From Achromobacter seleniivolatilans (GTDB taxonomy: Bacteria; Pseudomonadota; Gammaproteobacteria; Burkholderiales; Burkholderiaceae_B): a stretch of DNA of 64,000 bases. A program made the translations under genes and the position numbers. Below the pieces are notes generated by a model that ran no database searches, was not told where the DNA came from, and was given only the letters and a program-made list of their open reading frames with translations. Location: contig NZ_CP132976.1 in the NCBI RefSeq assembly GCF_030864005.1, forward strand, positions 3,286,001-3,350,000, written 5' to 3'. Of this stretch, positions 1-7,975 are shown one piece after another (position 1 is the first letter of the stretch; each line of letters begins with the position of its first letter).

Positions 1-1130
1 TGACGGCGCTTGGCGATCCACAGCACGAGGCCCGTGCCCACCATGCCAGTGCCAGCCAAACTGACCAGAAAGTAGAACCAGCGCAACAAGGGTTCGGCGA
101 ACAGGCCCAAGTGCAAACCGGTAACGACGCCAGCGGTCTTCACGGTGGCGCTCAGGTCGTCCTCGCTTTCCGTCAACGCGCCTGTCACGCCGTTAAAGCG
201 CATATACGGCGCCAAACGGCCAAATGACACGCCATCGGCCGCATCGCGAACCAAAGTGATGGTGGCGCCCGCATCGCCAGGATTATTGACGGTCACACGG
301 CCGACATTGCCTTGCCAGTGCTGCTGGGCTTGCTCCACCAGCGGCGCGATCGGGGTCAGCGGCGCGGGCTGGTTGAGCGGCGGCGTGACCTTGAACGATT
401 TGAAGACTTCGTCCGTGTACTGGCGAGGATTTTCGTACACAGCCTGGATGCCCGCTGGCATCAGCATGACCATGAACAACACCAGACCACTGAAAGTGAT
501 CATCAAATGGAATGGCAGCCCCAGCACGGACAATACATTGTGGCCGTCCATCCAGGCGCGCTGTCCGCCCTTTTTAGGACGGAAGGTAAAGAAGTCGGTA
601 AATATCTTTTTGTGCGTGATGATGCCGCTGATGATCGCCACGAGCATGAACATGCCAGCGATGCTGGCCAGCCAGCGCCCCCACGGGAACGCGGTTTCCA
701 GCTCGAAGTGAAAGCGGTAGAAGAATTCGCCGCCGCGCGTCTCGCGCCCGGTGACGGATTGGCCCGATACGGGGTCCAGTTTTATCCGCACAAAGCCGCG
801 CTCGCCTGGCTTGGGCTTGGGCACCTGATACAGCAGCTGGATCAGCGGTTCGCGGTTCGAAGGCGGCGTGATGAACCAGCGTTTCGCGTCCGGCGCATGT
901 TCGCTCAAGTAGCGCTGCGCAGTCTGCGCAGCTTGCACAGCGGGCGTCGGCTGCACTTGGATCTCGGGCTGCATCCAGCGCGTGATCTCGGGCCGGAAGA
1001 ACGCCAGCGAACCCGTCAAGAACATCGCGAACAGCACCCAGCCGAAAATCAATCCGGCCCAGGTGTGCAGCCACGACATGGACTGGCGCAAGCCTTCTTC
1101 GCCTTGCGCCTTAACTTTCCCAGCCTTCAT
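1..1130 (-). CDS. PepSY-associated transmembrane protein, 3' end missing
   Basis: Reading from the ATG at 1130 gives 376 codons with no stop before the window edge, so the C-terminus is missing. The product begins MKAGKVKAQGEEGLRQSMSW and has a TM helix at about residues 18-42 (LHTWAGLIFGWVLFAMFLTG). A periplasmic PepSY-like region follows, then further membrane segments with GIITHKK and GLHLGLFAEPLLRW motifs. This layout is that of the PepSY_TM family, inner-membrane proteins often found with siderophore receptors and sometimes acting as ferric-siderophore reductases. Its ATG overlaps the stop of the DUF3649 gene (ATGA), so it is the third gene of a translationally coupled operon. The exact substrate cannot be read from the sequence. 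Confidence 0.85.
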   Translation of the reverse strand, partial: MKAGKVKAQGEEGLRQSMSWLHTWAGLIFGWVLFAMFLTGSLAFFRPEITRWMQPEIQVQPTPAVQAAQTAQRYLSEHAPDAKRWFITPPSNREPLIQLLYQVPKPKPGERGFVRIKLDPVSGQSVTGRETRGGEFFYRFHFELETAFPWGRWLASIAGMFMLVAIISGIITHKKIFTDFFTFRPKKGGQRAWMDGHNVLSVLGLPFHLMITFSGLVLFMVMLMPAGIQAVYENPRQYTDEVFKSFKVTPPLNQPAPLTPIAPLVEQAQQHWQGNVGRVTVNNPGDAGATITLVRDAADGVSFGRLAPYMRFNGVTGALTESEDDLSATVKTAGVVTGLHLGLFAEPLLRWFYFLVSLAGTGMVGTGLVLWIAKRR

Positions 1131-1435
1131 GCCACCCCCATGCTTCGTCCAGCCAGGAACAAAGCACCCAGTACAACAGAGGGCAGCAAGATGCCGGCCC
1201 AGGCCCGCCACGCATTGCGTGTGGCGAACACCCAGATCACGCCACAGGCGTAGATCACAAAGGACAGCATCTGCGCCGTGGTCACAGCGTCGGCCCGCCC
1301 CATGGGCAGCCAGACGGCCAGGCAGGCCGCAGCCGCCGAGGCCAGGGCATATCCGCCCAGGATGGCGGCCGCCACTCGGGAGAATACGGCCAGACGGTAG
1401 CGCATCATGCCTGCGCCGGCTGCGGGAGCTTTCAC
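1127..1435 (-). CDS. DUF3649 small membrane protein
   Basis: A 102-residue, very hydrophobic protein with three predicted membrane helices: around residues 17-40 (VAAAILGGYALASAAAACLA), 52-72 (TTAQMLSFVIYACGVIWVFA) and 78-98. It resembles DUF3649/iron-uptake-associated small membrane proteins. It overlaps its upstream neighbour (DUF4198) and its downstream neighbour (PepSY) by four bases each, so the three genes are co-translated. In this setting it is probably an accessory of Fur-regulated metal or siderophore uptake. The family assignment rests on size, hydrophobic pattern and neighbours; its biochemical role is unknown. Confidence 0.75.
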   Translation of the reverse strand: MKAPAAGAGMMRYRLAVFSRVAAAILGGYALASAAAACLAVWLPMGRADAVTTAQMLSFVIYACGVIWVFATRNAWRAWAGILLPSVVLGALFLAGRSMGVA

Positions 1436-2064
1436 TTGGACACGTTAAAGGTCAGGGTGGAAACGTAGCGGATCTTGGCGTAGGACTTGCCATCAGCCTC
1501 GCCCGCCTTTTCTTCGACATGCGCGGCTTCCAGCACGTATTGGCCGGGCCACGGGGTAGTGATTTCAATGCGGCCGTTTTCGTCGGTCCAGAAGCGCTTT
1601 TCCCACTTCGGCGGGCCGAACACGGTGACTTCGGTCTTGGCCAGCGGCTTGCCCTGGAAATGCAGGACAAAGGTATTGGCGTCAGCAGCGGTCGGAACCA
1701 GTTCCAGATCCAGCTTGCCTTGCGTGTCAACTCGGCCAGCCTTGGCGCCGTACTTCACCAGGGTGTCTTTGTACTGATAGGGCTGAGTCAAACGCACGTC
1801 GCCCTTGCCTGCGGTAGCGAATTCCACGAAATCCGCGCCCTCGCCCGACGCCTTGACCGCCTTGCCATCGGCCGCGGTCACAACCGGCGCAACCAGGATC
1901 TTGCCCAACAAACCATCACGCTTTTCGCGCAAGTCATCAGCCCACTCGCCAAAGTACGCCTTGGCCGGACCCTCGGCACTGCGTTCCAGCCAAACAAAGT
2001 GCGCCTGCGCGGCGCCCGCGCTGCCCAACAGGGCGATAGCGGCCAATGTCCTTGCGAATTTCAT
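1432..2064 (-). CDS. DUF4198 periplasmic metal-uptake-associated protein
   Basis: A 210-residue exported protein. It has a clear Sec signal peptide (MKFARTLAAIALLGSAGAAQA, cut before HFVWLE at about residue 21-22). The HFVWLERS start of the mature protein, and a late beta-rich domain with GRIEITTPWPGQYVLEAAH, are typical of DUF4198, a family linked to nickel/iron TonB-dependent transport operons. The N-terminal His of the mature protein could bind a metal, but that is inference. It is first in an operon with DUF3649 and PepSY_TM, and a candidate Fur box lies 72 bp upstream. No TonB receptor is adjacent, so any partner receptor is encoded elsewhere or is the one at 9086-11593. Confidence 0.85.
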   Translation of the reverse strand: MKFARTLAAIALLGSAGAAQAHFVWLERSAEGPAKAYFGEWADDLREKRDGLLGKILVAPVVTAADGKAVKASGEGADFVEFATAGKGDVRLTQPYQYKDTLVKYGAKAGRVDTQGKLDLELVPTAADANTFVLHFQGKPLAKTEVTVFGPPKWEKRFWTDENGRIEITTPWPGQYVLEAAHVEEKAGEADGKSYAKIRYVSTLTFNVSK

Positions 2065-2135
2065 TATGGGTTTTCCTTTAGTCCGATAACCAGATCAGGC
2101 CAGCCCCGCGCCAGCCCGATTTGGCAGGGTCTGAA

Positions 2136-2150
2136 TTATAACCATTCTCA
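2136..2150 (-). promoter_or_regulatory. Candidate Fur box of DUF4198 operon
   Basis: Read on the minus strand, TGAGAATGGTTATAA matches 11 of the 14 specified bases of the 7-1-7 Fur core (TGATAAT-N-ATTATCA). It lies 72 bp upstream of the DUF4198 start in an otherwise GC-rich stretch. This fits iron-repressed expression. The matches were counted by eye; no matrix score was run. Confidence 0.6.
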
Positions 2151-2302
2151 CTACGGAAGCGCACAAAAATAATCGGGACGGGTTGGTTTCCCTATGGAAA
2201 ACCAGCCGCGGCGTTTGCTTTCCCCTTTTTTGGCGACTTCATATCAGCCGTGACCGCGGTTTCGCCATGGGTTAACCCTCATTCCTTTAAATCCTGCATT
2301 AA

Positions 2303-2319
2303 ATATATTTGCCATATAT
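2303..2319. promoter_or_regulatory. Palindrome upstream of the DapA-family gene
   Basis: ATATAT-TTGCC-ATATAT is a perfect 6-bp inverted repeat with a 5-bp spacer, 35 bp upstream of the ATG at 2355 and inside an unusually AT-rich block (about 2275-2330). It could be the operator of a catabolic regulator or simply promoter AT-richness. No regulator gene lies next to this cluster within the window. Confidence 0.35.
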
Positions 2320-2354
2320 CTGATTCACTCACCGCCCTTCAACAAGGATTCACC

Positions 2355-3269
2355 ATGAACCACCCTCGCTGGACCGGCATCTTTCCCGCCATCACCACCA
2401 AATTCCACGCCGACGAGCGTATCGACGCTGAAGGCACCGCCCGCCATATCGATTTCCAGATCCGCAATGGCGTCCATGGCATGGTTACCTGCGGTTCTTT
2501 GGGCGAGGCCAGCACGCTGACACTCGAAGAAAAGCTTGAGGTCACCAAGATTGCGCTGGATGCGTCCGGCGGACGCGTACCGGTGCTGGCCAACGTCTCC
2601 GAGACCAGCACCCGCGAAGCGCTGCGGTTCATCGACGGCGCCAACAAGCTGGGGGTGGCGGGCTTCATGGTCATGCCGTCCCTGATCTACGTGGCAGACC
2701 CGCGTGAAGCCATGCAGAACGTGCGCGCCATGGCCGAAGCAGCCCAGCAGCCCATCATGGTCTACAACAACCCGCTGGCTTACCGCGTGGACCTGAAACC
2801 GGAACACATGGCCGAACTGGCGGACTGCAAATGGATCACCGCCGTCAAAGACAGCTCAGGCGATACGCGCCGCGTCACCGACCTGCGCATCGCTGTCGGC
2901 GACCGCTACCAAATTTTCCTGGGTGTGGATGACCTGGCCTACGAAGGCTTGGCGCTGGGCTGCGACGGGCTGCTGGCCGGCGTGGGCTGCACCTTCCCGC
3001 GTGAAACAGTGGCGCTGTATGACCTGATGAAAGCGGGTAAACACGCCGAGGCCTTGGCGCTGTATCAGTGGATGACCCCGCTTCTGCACCTGGACGTCTC
3101 CACCAAGCTGGTGCAGAACCTTAAGCTGATCGACGCGCTGGTCGGAGTGGGCACCGAGCACATGCGCCGCCCCCGCCTTCCGGTCATCGGCGAAGAACGC
3201 GCCCTTATCGAACGGGTCGTGGCGCAGGCGCTAGCCACGCGGCCGGCAAAGTATCAGTCCGTGCCCTGA
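2355..3269 (+). CDS. DapA-family (DHDPS/NAL) lyase or deaminase
   Basis: A 304-residue class I aldolase-fold protein. The ATG at 2355 is preceded by AAGGA at 2344-2348; an upstream in-frame ATG at 2250 has no such site. Family landmarks are the CGSLGE motif (residues 46-51), the proton-relay Tyr137 in VYNNP and the Schiff-base Lys165 in AVKDSSGD. The family includes dihydrodipicolinate synthase, N-acetylneuraminate lyase, KDG aldolase and pyrroline-4-hydroxy-2-carboxylate deaminase. A hydroxyproline-epimerase-type gene follows, so the deaminase role in hydroxyproline degradation is the best guess. D-hydroxyproline dehydrogenase and KGSA dehydrogenase genes are not in the window, so a different 2-oxo-acid substrate is possible. 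Confidence 0.85.
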   Translation: MNHPRWTGIFPAITTKFHADERIDAEGTARHIDFQIRNGVHGMVTCGSLGEASTLTLEEKLEVTKIALDASGGRVPVLANVSETSTREALRFIDGANKLGVAGFMVMPSLIYVADPREAMQNVRAMAEAAQQPIMVYNNPLAYRVDLKPEHMAELADCKWITAVKDSSGDTRRVTDLRIAVGDRYQIFLGVDDLAYEGLALGCDGLLAGVGCTFPRETVALYDLMKAGKHAEALALYQWMTPLLHLDVSTKLVQNLKLIDALVGVGTEHMRRPRLPVIGEERALIERVVAQALATRPAKYQSVP

Positions 3270-3278
3270 CCTGCAGCA

Positions 3279-3341
3279 ATGACGCATCCGCTGGCGTCAT
3301 GCGCCAGCGCCATGGCGTCGCGGTTGACTACCGCGACGCCA
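3279..3341 (+). other. Two intercistronic hairpins
   Basis: Between the DapA-family gene and the epimerase are two inverted repeats: ATGACGC/GCGTCAT (3279-3285 with 3294-3300) and a perfect 11-bp stem TGGCGTCGCGG/CCGCGACGCCA (3313-3323 with 3331-3341, 7-base loop). Neither is followed by a T-run. They may attenuate or stabilise the polycistronic mRNA, or act as a weak terminator separating two transcription units. Confidence 0.5.
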
Positions 3342-3413
3342 CTGCCGCCAATGTCTGAATCCCCCAGACAGTGGCGATACTGGCCTCCCACACCCCGTAC
3401 ATAAGGCGCGTCA

Positions 3414-4346
3414 ATGAAGCAGATCCGTGTCATCGACTCTCACACCGGCGGCGAACCCACCCGGCTCATCATTTCGGGCTTTCCCGACCTGGGCCCGGGC
3501 ACCATCGCCGAACAGCAACAACGGTTGGCCAGCCAGCATGACTCCTGGCGCGCGGCGGCCGTACTGGAACCCCGAGGCAGCGACGTTTTGGTGGGCGCCT
3601 TGCTCTGCGAACCGCAAGACTCAGCCAATGTAGCCGGCGTCATTTTCTTCAACAACGCAGGCTATTTGGGCATGTGCGGTCACGGCACGATCGGGCTTGT
3701 CGCTACGCTGGCTTACATGAAGCGCATCGAGGCAGGCGAATTTGGTATTGAAACCCCCGTTGGGACCATACGCGCCATCCTGCACGGCGACGGCTCGGTC
3801 AGCGTGCGCAATGTGCCGGCGTACCGGCTGCACCACGCCCTGCGGCTCCACGTGCCAGGTCATGGGGACGTCGTCGGCGATGTGGCCTGGGGCGGCAATT
3901 GGTTCTTCCTGGTCGGCGAACCCTCGCAACGCATAGCGGCCGACAACCTGGATGCGCTGACGGCCTACGCCTGGGCCATCCGTCAAGCCTTGCATGCAGC
4001 CGGCATCACGGGGGCGGACGGAGCCGAGATCGACCACATTGAGCTGTTCGGCCCAGATCCTGAAGCCGACAGCCGGAATTTTGTGCTGTGCCCCGGTAAA
4101 GCGTATGACCGCTCGCCTTGCGGCACGGGCACCAGCGCCAAGCTGGCCTGCCTTGCTGCCGACGGCAAACTGGCCCCGGGGCAGATATGGCGCCAGGCCA
4201 GCGTGATTGGTAGCGTGTTCGAAGCCAGCTACACCCAAACCGAAGGCCAGATTTTGCCAACCATCCGCGGGCGGGCTCACGTTTGCGCTGAATCCACACT
4301 GCTGATTCAACCTGATGATCCATTCGGCTGGGGCATCCGGCTGTAG
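3414..4346 (+). CDS. Proline racemase family, probable 4-hydroxyproline 2-epimerase
   Basis: A 310-residue member of the proline racemase/hydroxyproline epimerase family. Both catalytic cysteines are present: Cys88 in MCGHGTIG and Cys236 in [10 protein letters not shown]. Those positions fit functional trans-4-hydroxy-L-proline 2-epimerases, whereas trans-3-hydroxyproline dehydratases replace the first Cys with Ser or Thr. The N-terminal [11 protein letters not shown] motif is also typical. The enzyme would interconvert trans-4-hydroxy-L-proline and cis-4-hydroxy-D-proline, the first step of bacterial hydroxyproline use, in the cytoplasm. It lies 144 bp after the DapA-family gene and 21 bp before the phosphatase gene. 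Exact specificity (proline, 4-Hyp or another substrate) is inferred. Confidence 0.85.
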   Translation: MKQIRVIDSHTGGEPTRLIISGFPDLGPGTIAEQQQRLASQHDSWRAAAVLEPRGSDVLVGALLCEPQDSANVAGVIFFNNAGYLGMCGHGTIGLVATLAYMKRIEAGEFGIETPVGTIRAILHGDGSVSVRNVPAYRLHHALRLHVPGHGDVVGDVAWGGNWFFLVGEPSQRIAADNLDALTAYAWAIRQALHAAGITGADGAEIDHIELFGPDPEADSRNFVLCPGKAYDRSPCGTGTSAKLACLAADGKLAPGQIWRQASVIGSVFEASYTQTEGQILPTIRGRAHVCAESTLLIQPDDPFGWGIRL

Positions 4347-4367
4347 TTCCACCCACGGGAGTCTGTC

Positions 4368-5156
4368 ATGACGGACAAATTGAGTGATTACATCGTCTTT
4401 GCCGAACTGCTGGCCCAAGAAGCTCGCCAGCTGTTTGCCCCGCATTTAGGCACGGCCCCGCGCGCCGACGTCAAAGCGGACCGCAGCCTCGTCACGGCGC
4501 TCGATCACGCCATCGAAGCGCACTTGCGGGCGCGAATCGAACACGCCTATCCCAGCCACGGCATCTATGGCGAAGAAGAAGGCCACGTCAGACTGGACGC
4601 TGAATTTGTCTGGGTGCTGGACCCCATCGACGGCACGGCTCCCTTTCTTGCGGGCGTACCGGTGTTCGGCACCCTGATCGCGCTGCTGCATCGTGGCGTG
4701 CCCGTCATCGGCGTCATGGATTTTCCCGCCACGGGCGAAAGGTGGGTCGGCGCCACCGGCCGCCCCACCCTGCATCAGGGTCAGGTATGCCACACCCGCT
4801 CGTGTGGCCATCTGGGCGATGCCATGCTCACCACCAGCAACCCGGACTTTTACGCGGCTGCCGAACTACCCGCCTTCCAGGCGCTGCGCGAACGTACGCG
4901 TTGGCGCATCTATGGCGGCTGCTGCCTGGCCTATGGCTTACTGGCCTCCGGCCGCACGGACGTGGCAATCGACGCACGTCTGGCCTTGTACGACTACGCC
5001 CCCTTCATCCCTGTCATACAGGGCGCGGGCGGCATCATTACCGATTGGGACGGCCGCGCACTCAGTCTCGATAACAACAGCTCACGCGTGCTAGCCGCTG
5101 GCGACGCCGACCGCCATCGCGAAGCGCTTGACCTTGTGCGTCACGCCGTGGGCTGA
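4368..5156 (+). CDS. Inositol monophosphatase family phosphatase (HisN-like)
   Basis: A 262-residue Mg-dependent, Li-sensitive-type phosphatase. The metal-binding motifs are present: GEEEG at about residues 65-69, WVLDPIDGTAPF at about 78-89, and a C-terminal YDYAPFIPVIQGAGGIITDWDG where the motif Asp is in DYAPF. The length fits histidinol-phosphatase/IMPase enzymes. It follows the epimerase by 21 bp with a GGGAG ribosome site, so it is co-transcribed. A phosphatase next to an importer of the class that includes organophosphate transporters suggests the pathway handles a phosphorylated substrate; this is inference. Histidinol-phosphate phosphatase is an alternative, but no his genes are nearby. 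Confidence 0.82.
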   Translation: MTDKLSDYIVFAELLAQEARQLFAPHLGTAPRADVKADRSLVTALDHAIEAHLRARIEHAYPSHGIYGEEEGHVRLDAEFVWVLDPIDGTAPFLAGVPVFGTLIALLHRGVPVIGVMDFPATGERWVGATGRPTLHQGQVCHTRSCGHLGDAMLTTSNPDFYAAAELPAFQALRERTRWRIYGGCCLAYGLLASGRTDVAIDARLALYDYAPFIPVIQGAGGIITDWDGRALSLDNNSSRVLAAGDADRHREALDLVRHAVG

Positions 5157-5170
5157 CCTCGCCACCCGGG

Positions 5171-5190
5171 GCCGCAGCCTGCGGCTCTTT
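5171..5190 (+). terminator. Weak terminator-like hairpin
   Basis: GCCGCA-gcc-TGCGGC (5171-5185) is followed by TCTTT. The short stem and poor T-run make it at most a partial terminator between the phosphatase gene and the ABC operon. Confidence 0.35.
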
Positions 5191-5241
5191 CCCCATCTCG
5201 CTGTACTGATGTGTTTCCTCTTGGGCTAGGAGCGTCCTGCC

Positions 5242-6291
5242 ATGGATATTCGCATTGAAAATTTACGCATCTCGTATGCCAATCAACGCGTCATTGACGG
5301 GTTGAGCCTGGAGATTCCTCCTGGCAGCTTCTTCACGTTGCTGGGTCCCAGCGGCTGCGGCAAAACCACATTGCTGCGCACCATTGCCGGGTTCATCGCC
5401 GTCGAGTCCGGCCGCCTGCTGTTCGGAGGCCAGGACGTCACCCGCTTACCGGCCCACCAGCGCAATATCGGCATGGTGTTTCAAGACTATGCGCTGTTTC
5501 CCAACCGCAGCGTGTTCGAGAATGCCGCCTATGGCCTGCGCGCCCGCAAAGTGGACAAAGCCGCGATCGGGCAAAGAGTGCAGCGCGCACTGGAACGCGT
5601 GGGCCTCGCACAATATGCGTCGCGGCTGCCTGCCGAGCTTTCGGGCGGACAACGCCAGCGCGTCGCCCTGGCGCGTGCGCTGGTCATTCAGCCCCAAGTG
5701 CTGCTGATGGATGAACCGCTGTCCAATCTGGATGCCAAGCTGCGCATCCAGGTCCGTCAGACCATTTCCGAACTGCAACGCGAGGCCGGTATCACCACGG
5801 TCTTCGTCACGCATGACCAGGAAGAAGCGCTGGCCTTATCCGACCAGATCGCGGTGATGGAACGGGGCCGCGTCGCCCAGCTGGGCACGCCGCGCGACAT
5901 CTACGCCGAACCCACCAGCGGATATGTGGCCGACTTTGTTGGCGCGGCCAACCTGTTGCCCGTGCAGTGCGTCGCTCAGGCGCCGGGCCGGGTACAGCTG
6001 GACGTGGACGGCCATGCCGTCGGCGCTCACGCGCCCGCGCCGCTGGCTGGCGCCGCAGTCCTGGTTGCGCGGCCTGAAGACATTCAGCTGTCCGCCGAGC
6101 CGGGGTCGGGTGTGCCCGCGCGCATCCTGACGCAACAGTATCTGGGCATCAAGATGAACTACGGCGTCGAACTTCCCAGCGGCCGTCTGATGAACGTGGA
6201 CGTGCATGGCGACTCCGCCGCATCCCTGCACTGCGGCATGCCAGTCAACCTGGTGTTCGATCCCCGAAAAACGCTGGTACTCGCATCATGA
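5242..6291 (+). CDS. ABC transporter ATP-binding protein (FbpC/PhnT class)
   Basis: A 349-residue ATPase with Walker A GPSGCGKTT (residues 35-43), Q-loop VFQDYALFP (Gln81), signature LSGGQRQRVALARAL (133-147), Walker B VLLMDEP (153-159) and switch His in VFVTHDQEEAL. The last 110 residues form a TOBE/MOP-like regulatory domain, as in iron(III), 2-aminoethylphosphonate and spermidine importers. Its last four bases overlap the permease start (ATGA). It energises uptake by the permease and binding protein encoded next. The family alone does not fix the ligand. Confidence 0.93.
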   Translation: MDIRIENLRISYANQRVIDGLSLEIPPGSFFTLLGPSGCGKTTLLRTIAGFIAVESGRLLFGGQDVTRLPAHQRNIGMVFQDYALFPNRSVFENAAYGLRARKVDKAAIGQRVQRALERVGLAQYASRLPAELSGGQRQRVALARALVIQPQVLLMDEPLSNLDAKLRIQVRQTISELQREAGITTVFVTHDQEEALALSDQIAVMERGRVAQLGTPRDIYAEPTSGYVADFVGAANLLPVQCVAQAPGRVQLDVDGHAVGAHAPAPLAGAAVLVARPEDIQLSAEPGSGVPARILTQQYLGIKMNYGVELPSGRLMNVDVHGDSAASLHCGMPVNLVFDPRKTLVLAS

Positions 6292-7940
6292 AACGGCTCA
6301 TCGCAATACTTCGATCTCCGTGGACATGGCTGTCCGTGACGGTGCTTGCCGTGCTGCTGGTATTTCTGGTCTGGCCGGTACTCAACATCCTGTCCGCCAG
6401 CGTACTCAGCCGCAATGAAGACGGCCAGTCTGGCTGGCACATCCTGATGTCCGACCCGCGCTACCTGCGCGCCATCGGCAACACCCTTTTGCTGGGAGCG
6501 GGCGTCACGCTGCTGGCATCCAGCATCGGCGTTCCCCTGGCCTATCTGACAGCACGCCATCACTATCGGGGCAAAGGGTTTGTCGCCATTCTGCCGCTGA
6601 TCACGCTGATCATTCCTGAAGTAATCGGCGCGCAAACCTGGCTGATGATTCTGGGCAACAACGGGGTACTCACGCGGGCGTTACGGGATGGCTTAGGTAT
6701 GGACCCGCCATCGTTCTACGGCTGGCCTGGGCTGCTGACCGTCATGACGTTTACCTATTACGCATACATCTACATCGGCACGCTGGCGGCCATACGCGGC
6801 TTTGATTCGCAGCTCGAAGAAGCGGCCCAAAGCCTGGGCACGTCTCCCCCGATTTCGCGCCTCAAGGTCATGGCGCCGGTGGTCATGCCCGCCATCCTGG
6901 CCAGCGCCTTGCTTGTGTTCACGATGGTGGTCGGCAACTTCGCCACGTCGATGATCCTGGGCCACCGTGTCGAATTGCTGTCGGTGCTGACCTACCAGGC
7001 CTCGGTGTCCGAAACCGGTAGCGATCCTGTCATGCAAAGCACACTGGCGACCACATCGATTGCTCTGGTGATGCTGGCCCTTTTCGTCCAGCGCTGGATT
7101 GTCTCGCGCGGGCGCTATGAAATCACACAGGGACGCAGTGCTCCTGAAACAGCCATCCGTGGCCCGCGGGGGCTGGCGATGGCCGGCGCGGCAACCGTCG
7201 TCATGGTGCTGTCGATGCTGCCGCTGGGCACCTTGGCGGTGGGCGCGTTCACACGGGCGCACGGGCCGGTAATGCGCTGGGGCGATTGGACGACCAGCCA
7301 CCTGGAACGTGTGCTGATCAATGCGCCCGGGCCGGTGTTCAATTCCATCCTGTATGCGGGCGCCGCGACACTGATCGCCATTGCATTCAGCACCTTGGCC
7401 AGCTATCTAATTGTCAAGAAACGCAACCTGCTGACGCCCTGGCTGGACTACCTTAGCTCGATCCCGCTGGCGCTGTCGGGCACTGTCATTGGCATCGGCT
7501 TGCTCATGACCTTCGGCCGTGGCGCCTTCGATCTTTCGGGCACTGCGTCGCTGATCGTGCTGGCCTACATCGTGCGGCGCCTGCCCTTTGGGGTGCGCAA
7601 CGCTTCGTCCACGCTATTCAATCTGCCCGACTCCATTGAAGAGGCCTCGATCAGCCTGGGCGTACCGCCGCTGCGATCCTTTGTGAAAGTGGTGCTGCCA
7701 TTGATGGCGCCAGCCATCATTGCCGCGGCAGTACTTACCTGGACCACCACGGTTTCAGAACTGAGCGCCTCCGTCATCGTGTATTCACCGGGACACGAGA
7801 CGCTGCCCATCCAGATCTTCCGGCTGATCGACAGCGGATTGATGGCCCAGGCATCCGCTTATGGTTTGGTGCTGATCACCGTCATCCTGGCGCCGGTATT
7901 GCTGGCGACCCGGATCTTCAATATTCGGCTCTTTGCCTGA
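6288..7940 (+). CDS. ABC transporter permease, fused two-domain type
   Basis: A 550-residue inner-membrane protein carrying two complete BPD_transp_1 domains in one chain. There are about 12 hydrophobic segments and two EAA loops: EEAAQSLGTSPPISRLKV at about residues 178-195, and EEASISLGVPPLRSFVKV in the second half at about 450. Fused permeases of this form are typical of the FbpB/AfuB/ThiP class. Translation is coupled to the upstream ATPase gene by a four-base overlap. The substrate is not evident; see the cluster-level finding. Confidence 0.93.
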   Translation: MKRLIAILRSPWTWLSVTVLAVLLVFLVWPVLNILSASVLSRNEDGQSGWHILMSDPRYLRAIGNTLLLGAGVTLLASSIGVPLAYLTARHHYRGKGFVAILPLITLIIPEVIGAQTWLMILGNNGVLTRALRDGLGMDPPSFYGWPGLLTVMTFTYYAYIYIGTLAAIRGFDSQLEEAAQSLGTSPPISRLKVMAPVVMPAILASALLVFTMVVGNFATSMILGHRVELLSVLTYQASVSETGSDPVMQSTLATTSIALVMLALFVQRWIVSRGRYEITQGRSAPETAIRGPRGLAMAGAATVVMVLSMLPLGTLAVGAFTRAHGPVMRWGDWTTSHLERVLINAPGPVFNSILYAGAATLIAIAFSTLASYLIVKKRNLLTPWLDYLSSIPLALSGTVIGIGLLMTFGRGAFDLSGTASLIVLAYIVRRLPFGVRNASSTLFNLPDSIEEASISLGVPPLRSFVKVVLPLMAPAIIAAAVLTWTTTVSELSASVIVYSPGHETLPIQIFRLIDSGLMAQASAYGLVLITVILAPVLLATRIFNIRLFA

Positions 7941-7975
7941 GCCCATTTTTTCACCCCTAGCGCAAAGGAATCACC

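Noticed and set aside
312..1253. 313-codon plus-strand open frame at window start
   Set aside because: Overlaps the PepSY gene, whose minus-strand frame is open to the edge and shows clear membrane and family motifs.
2355..5156. Complete hydroxyproline degradation pathway
   Set aside because: Only the epimerase-type and DapA-type genes are present; the dehydrogenase genes are not in the window, so the full pathway cannot be claimed.
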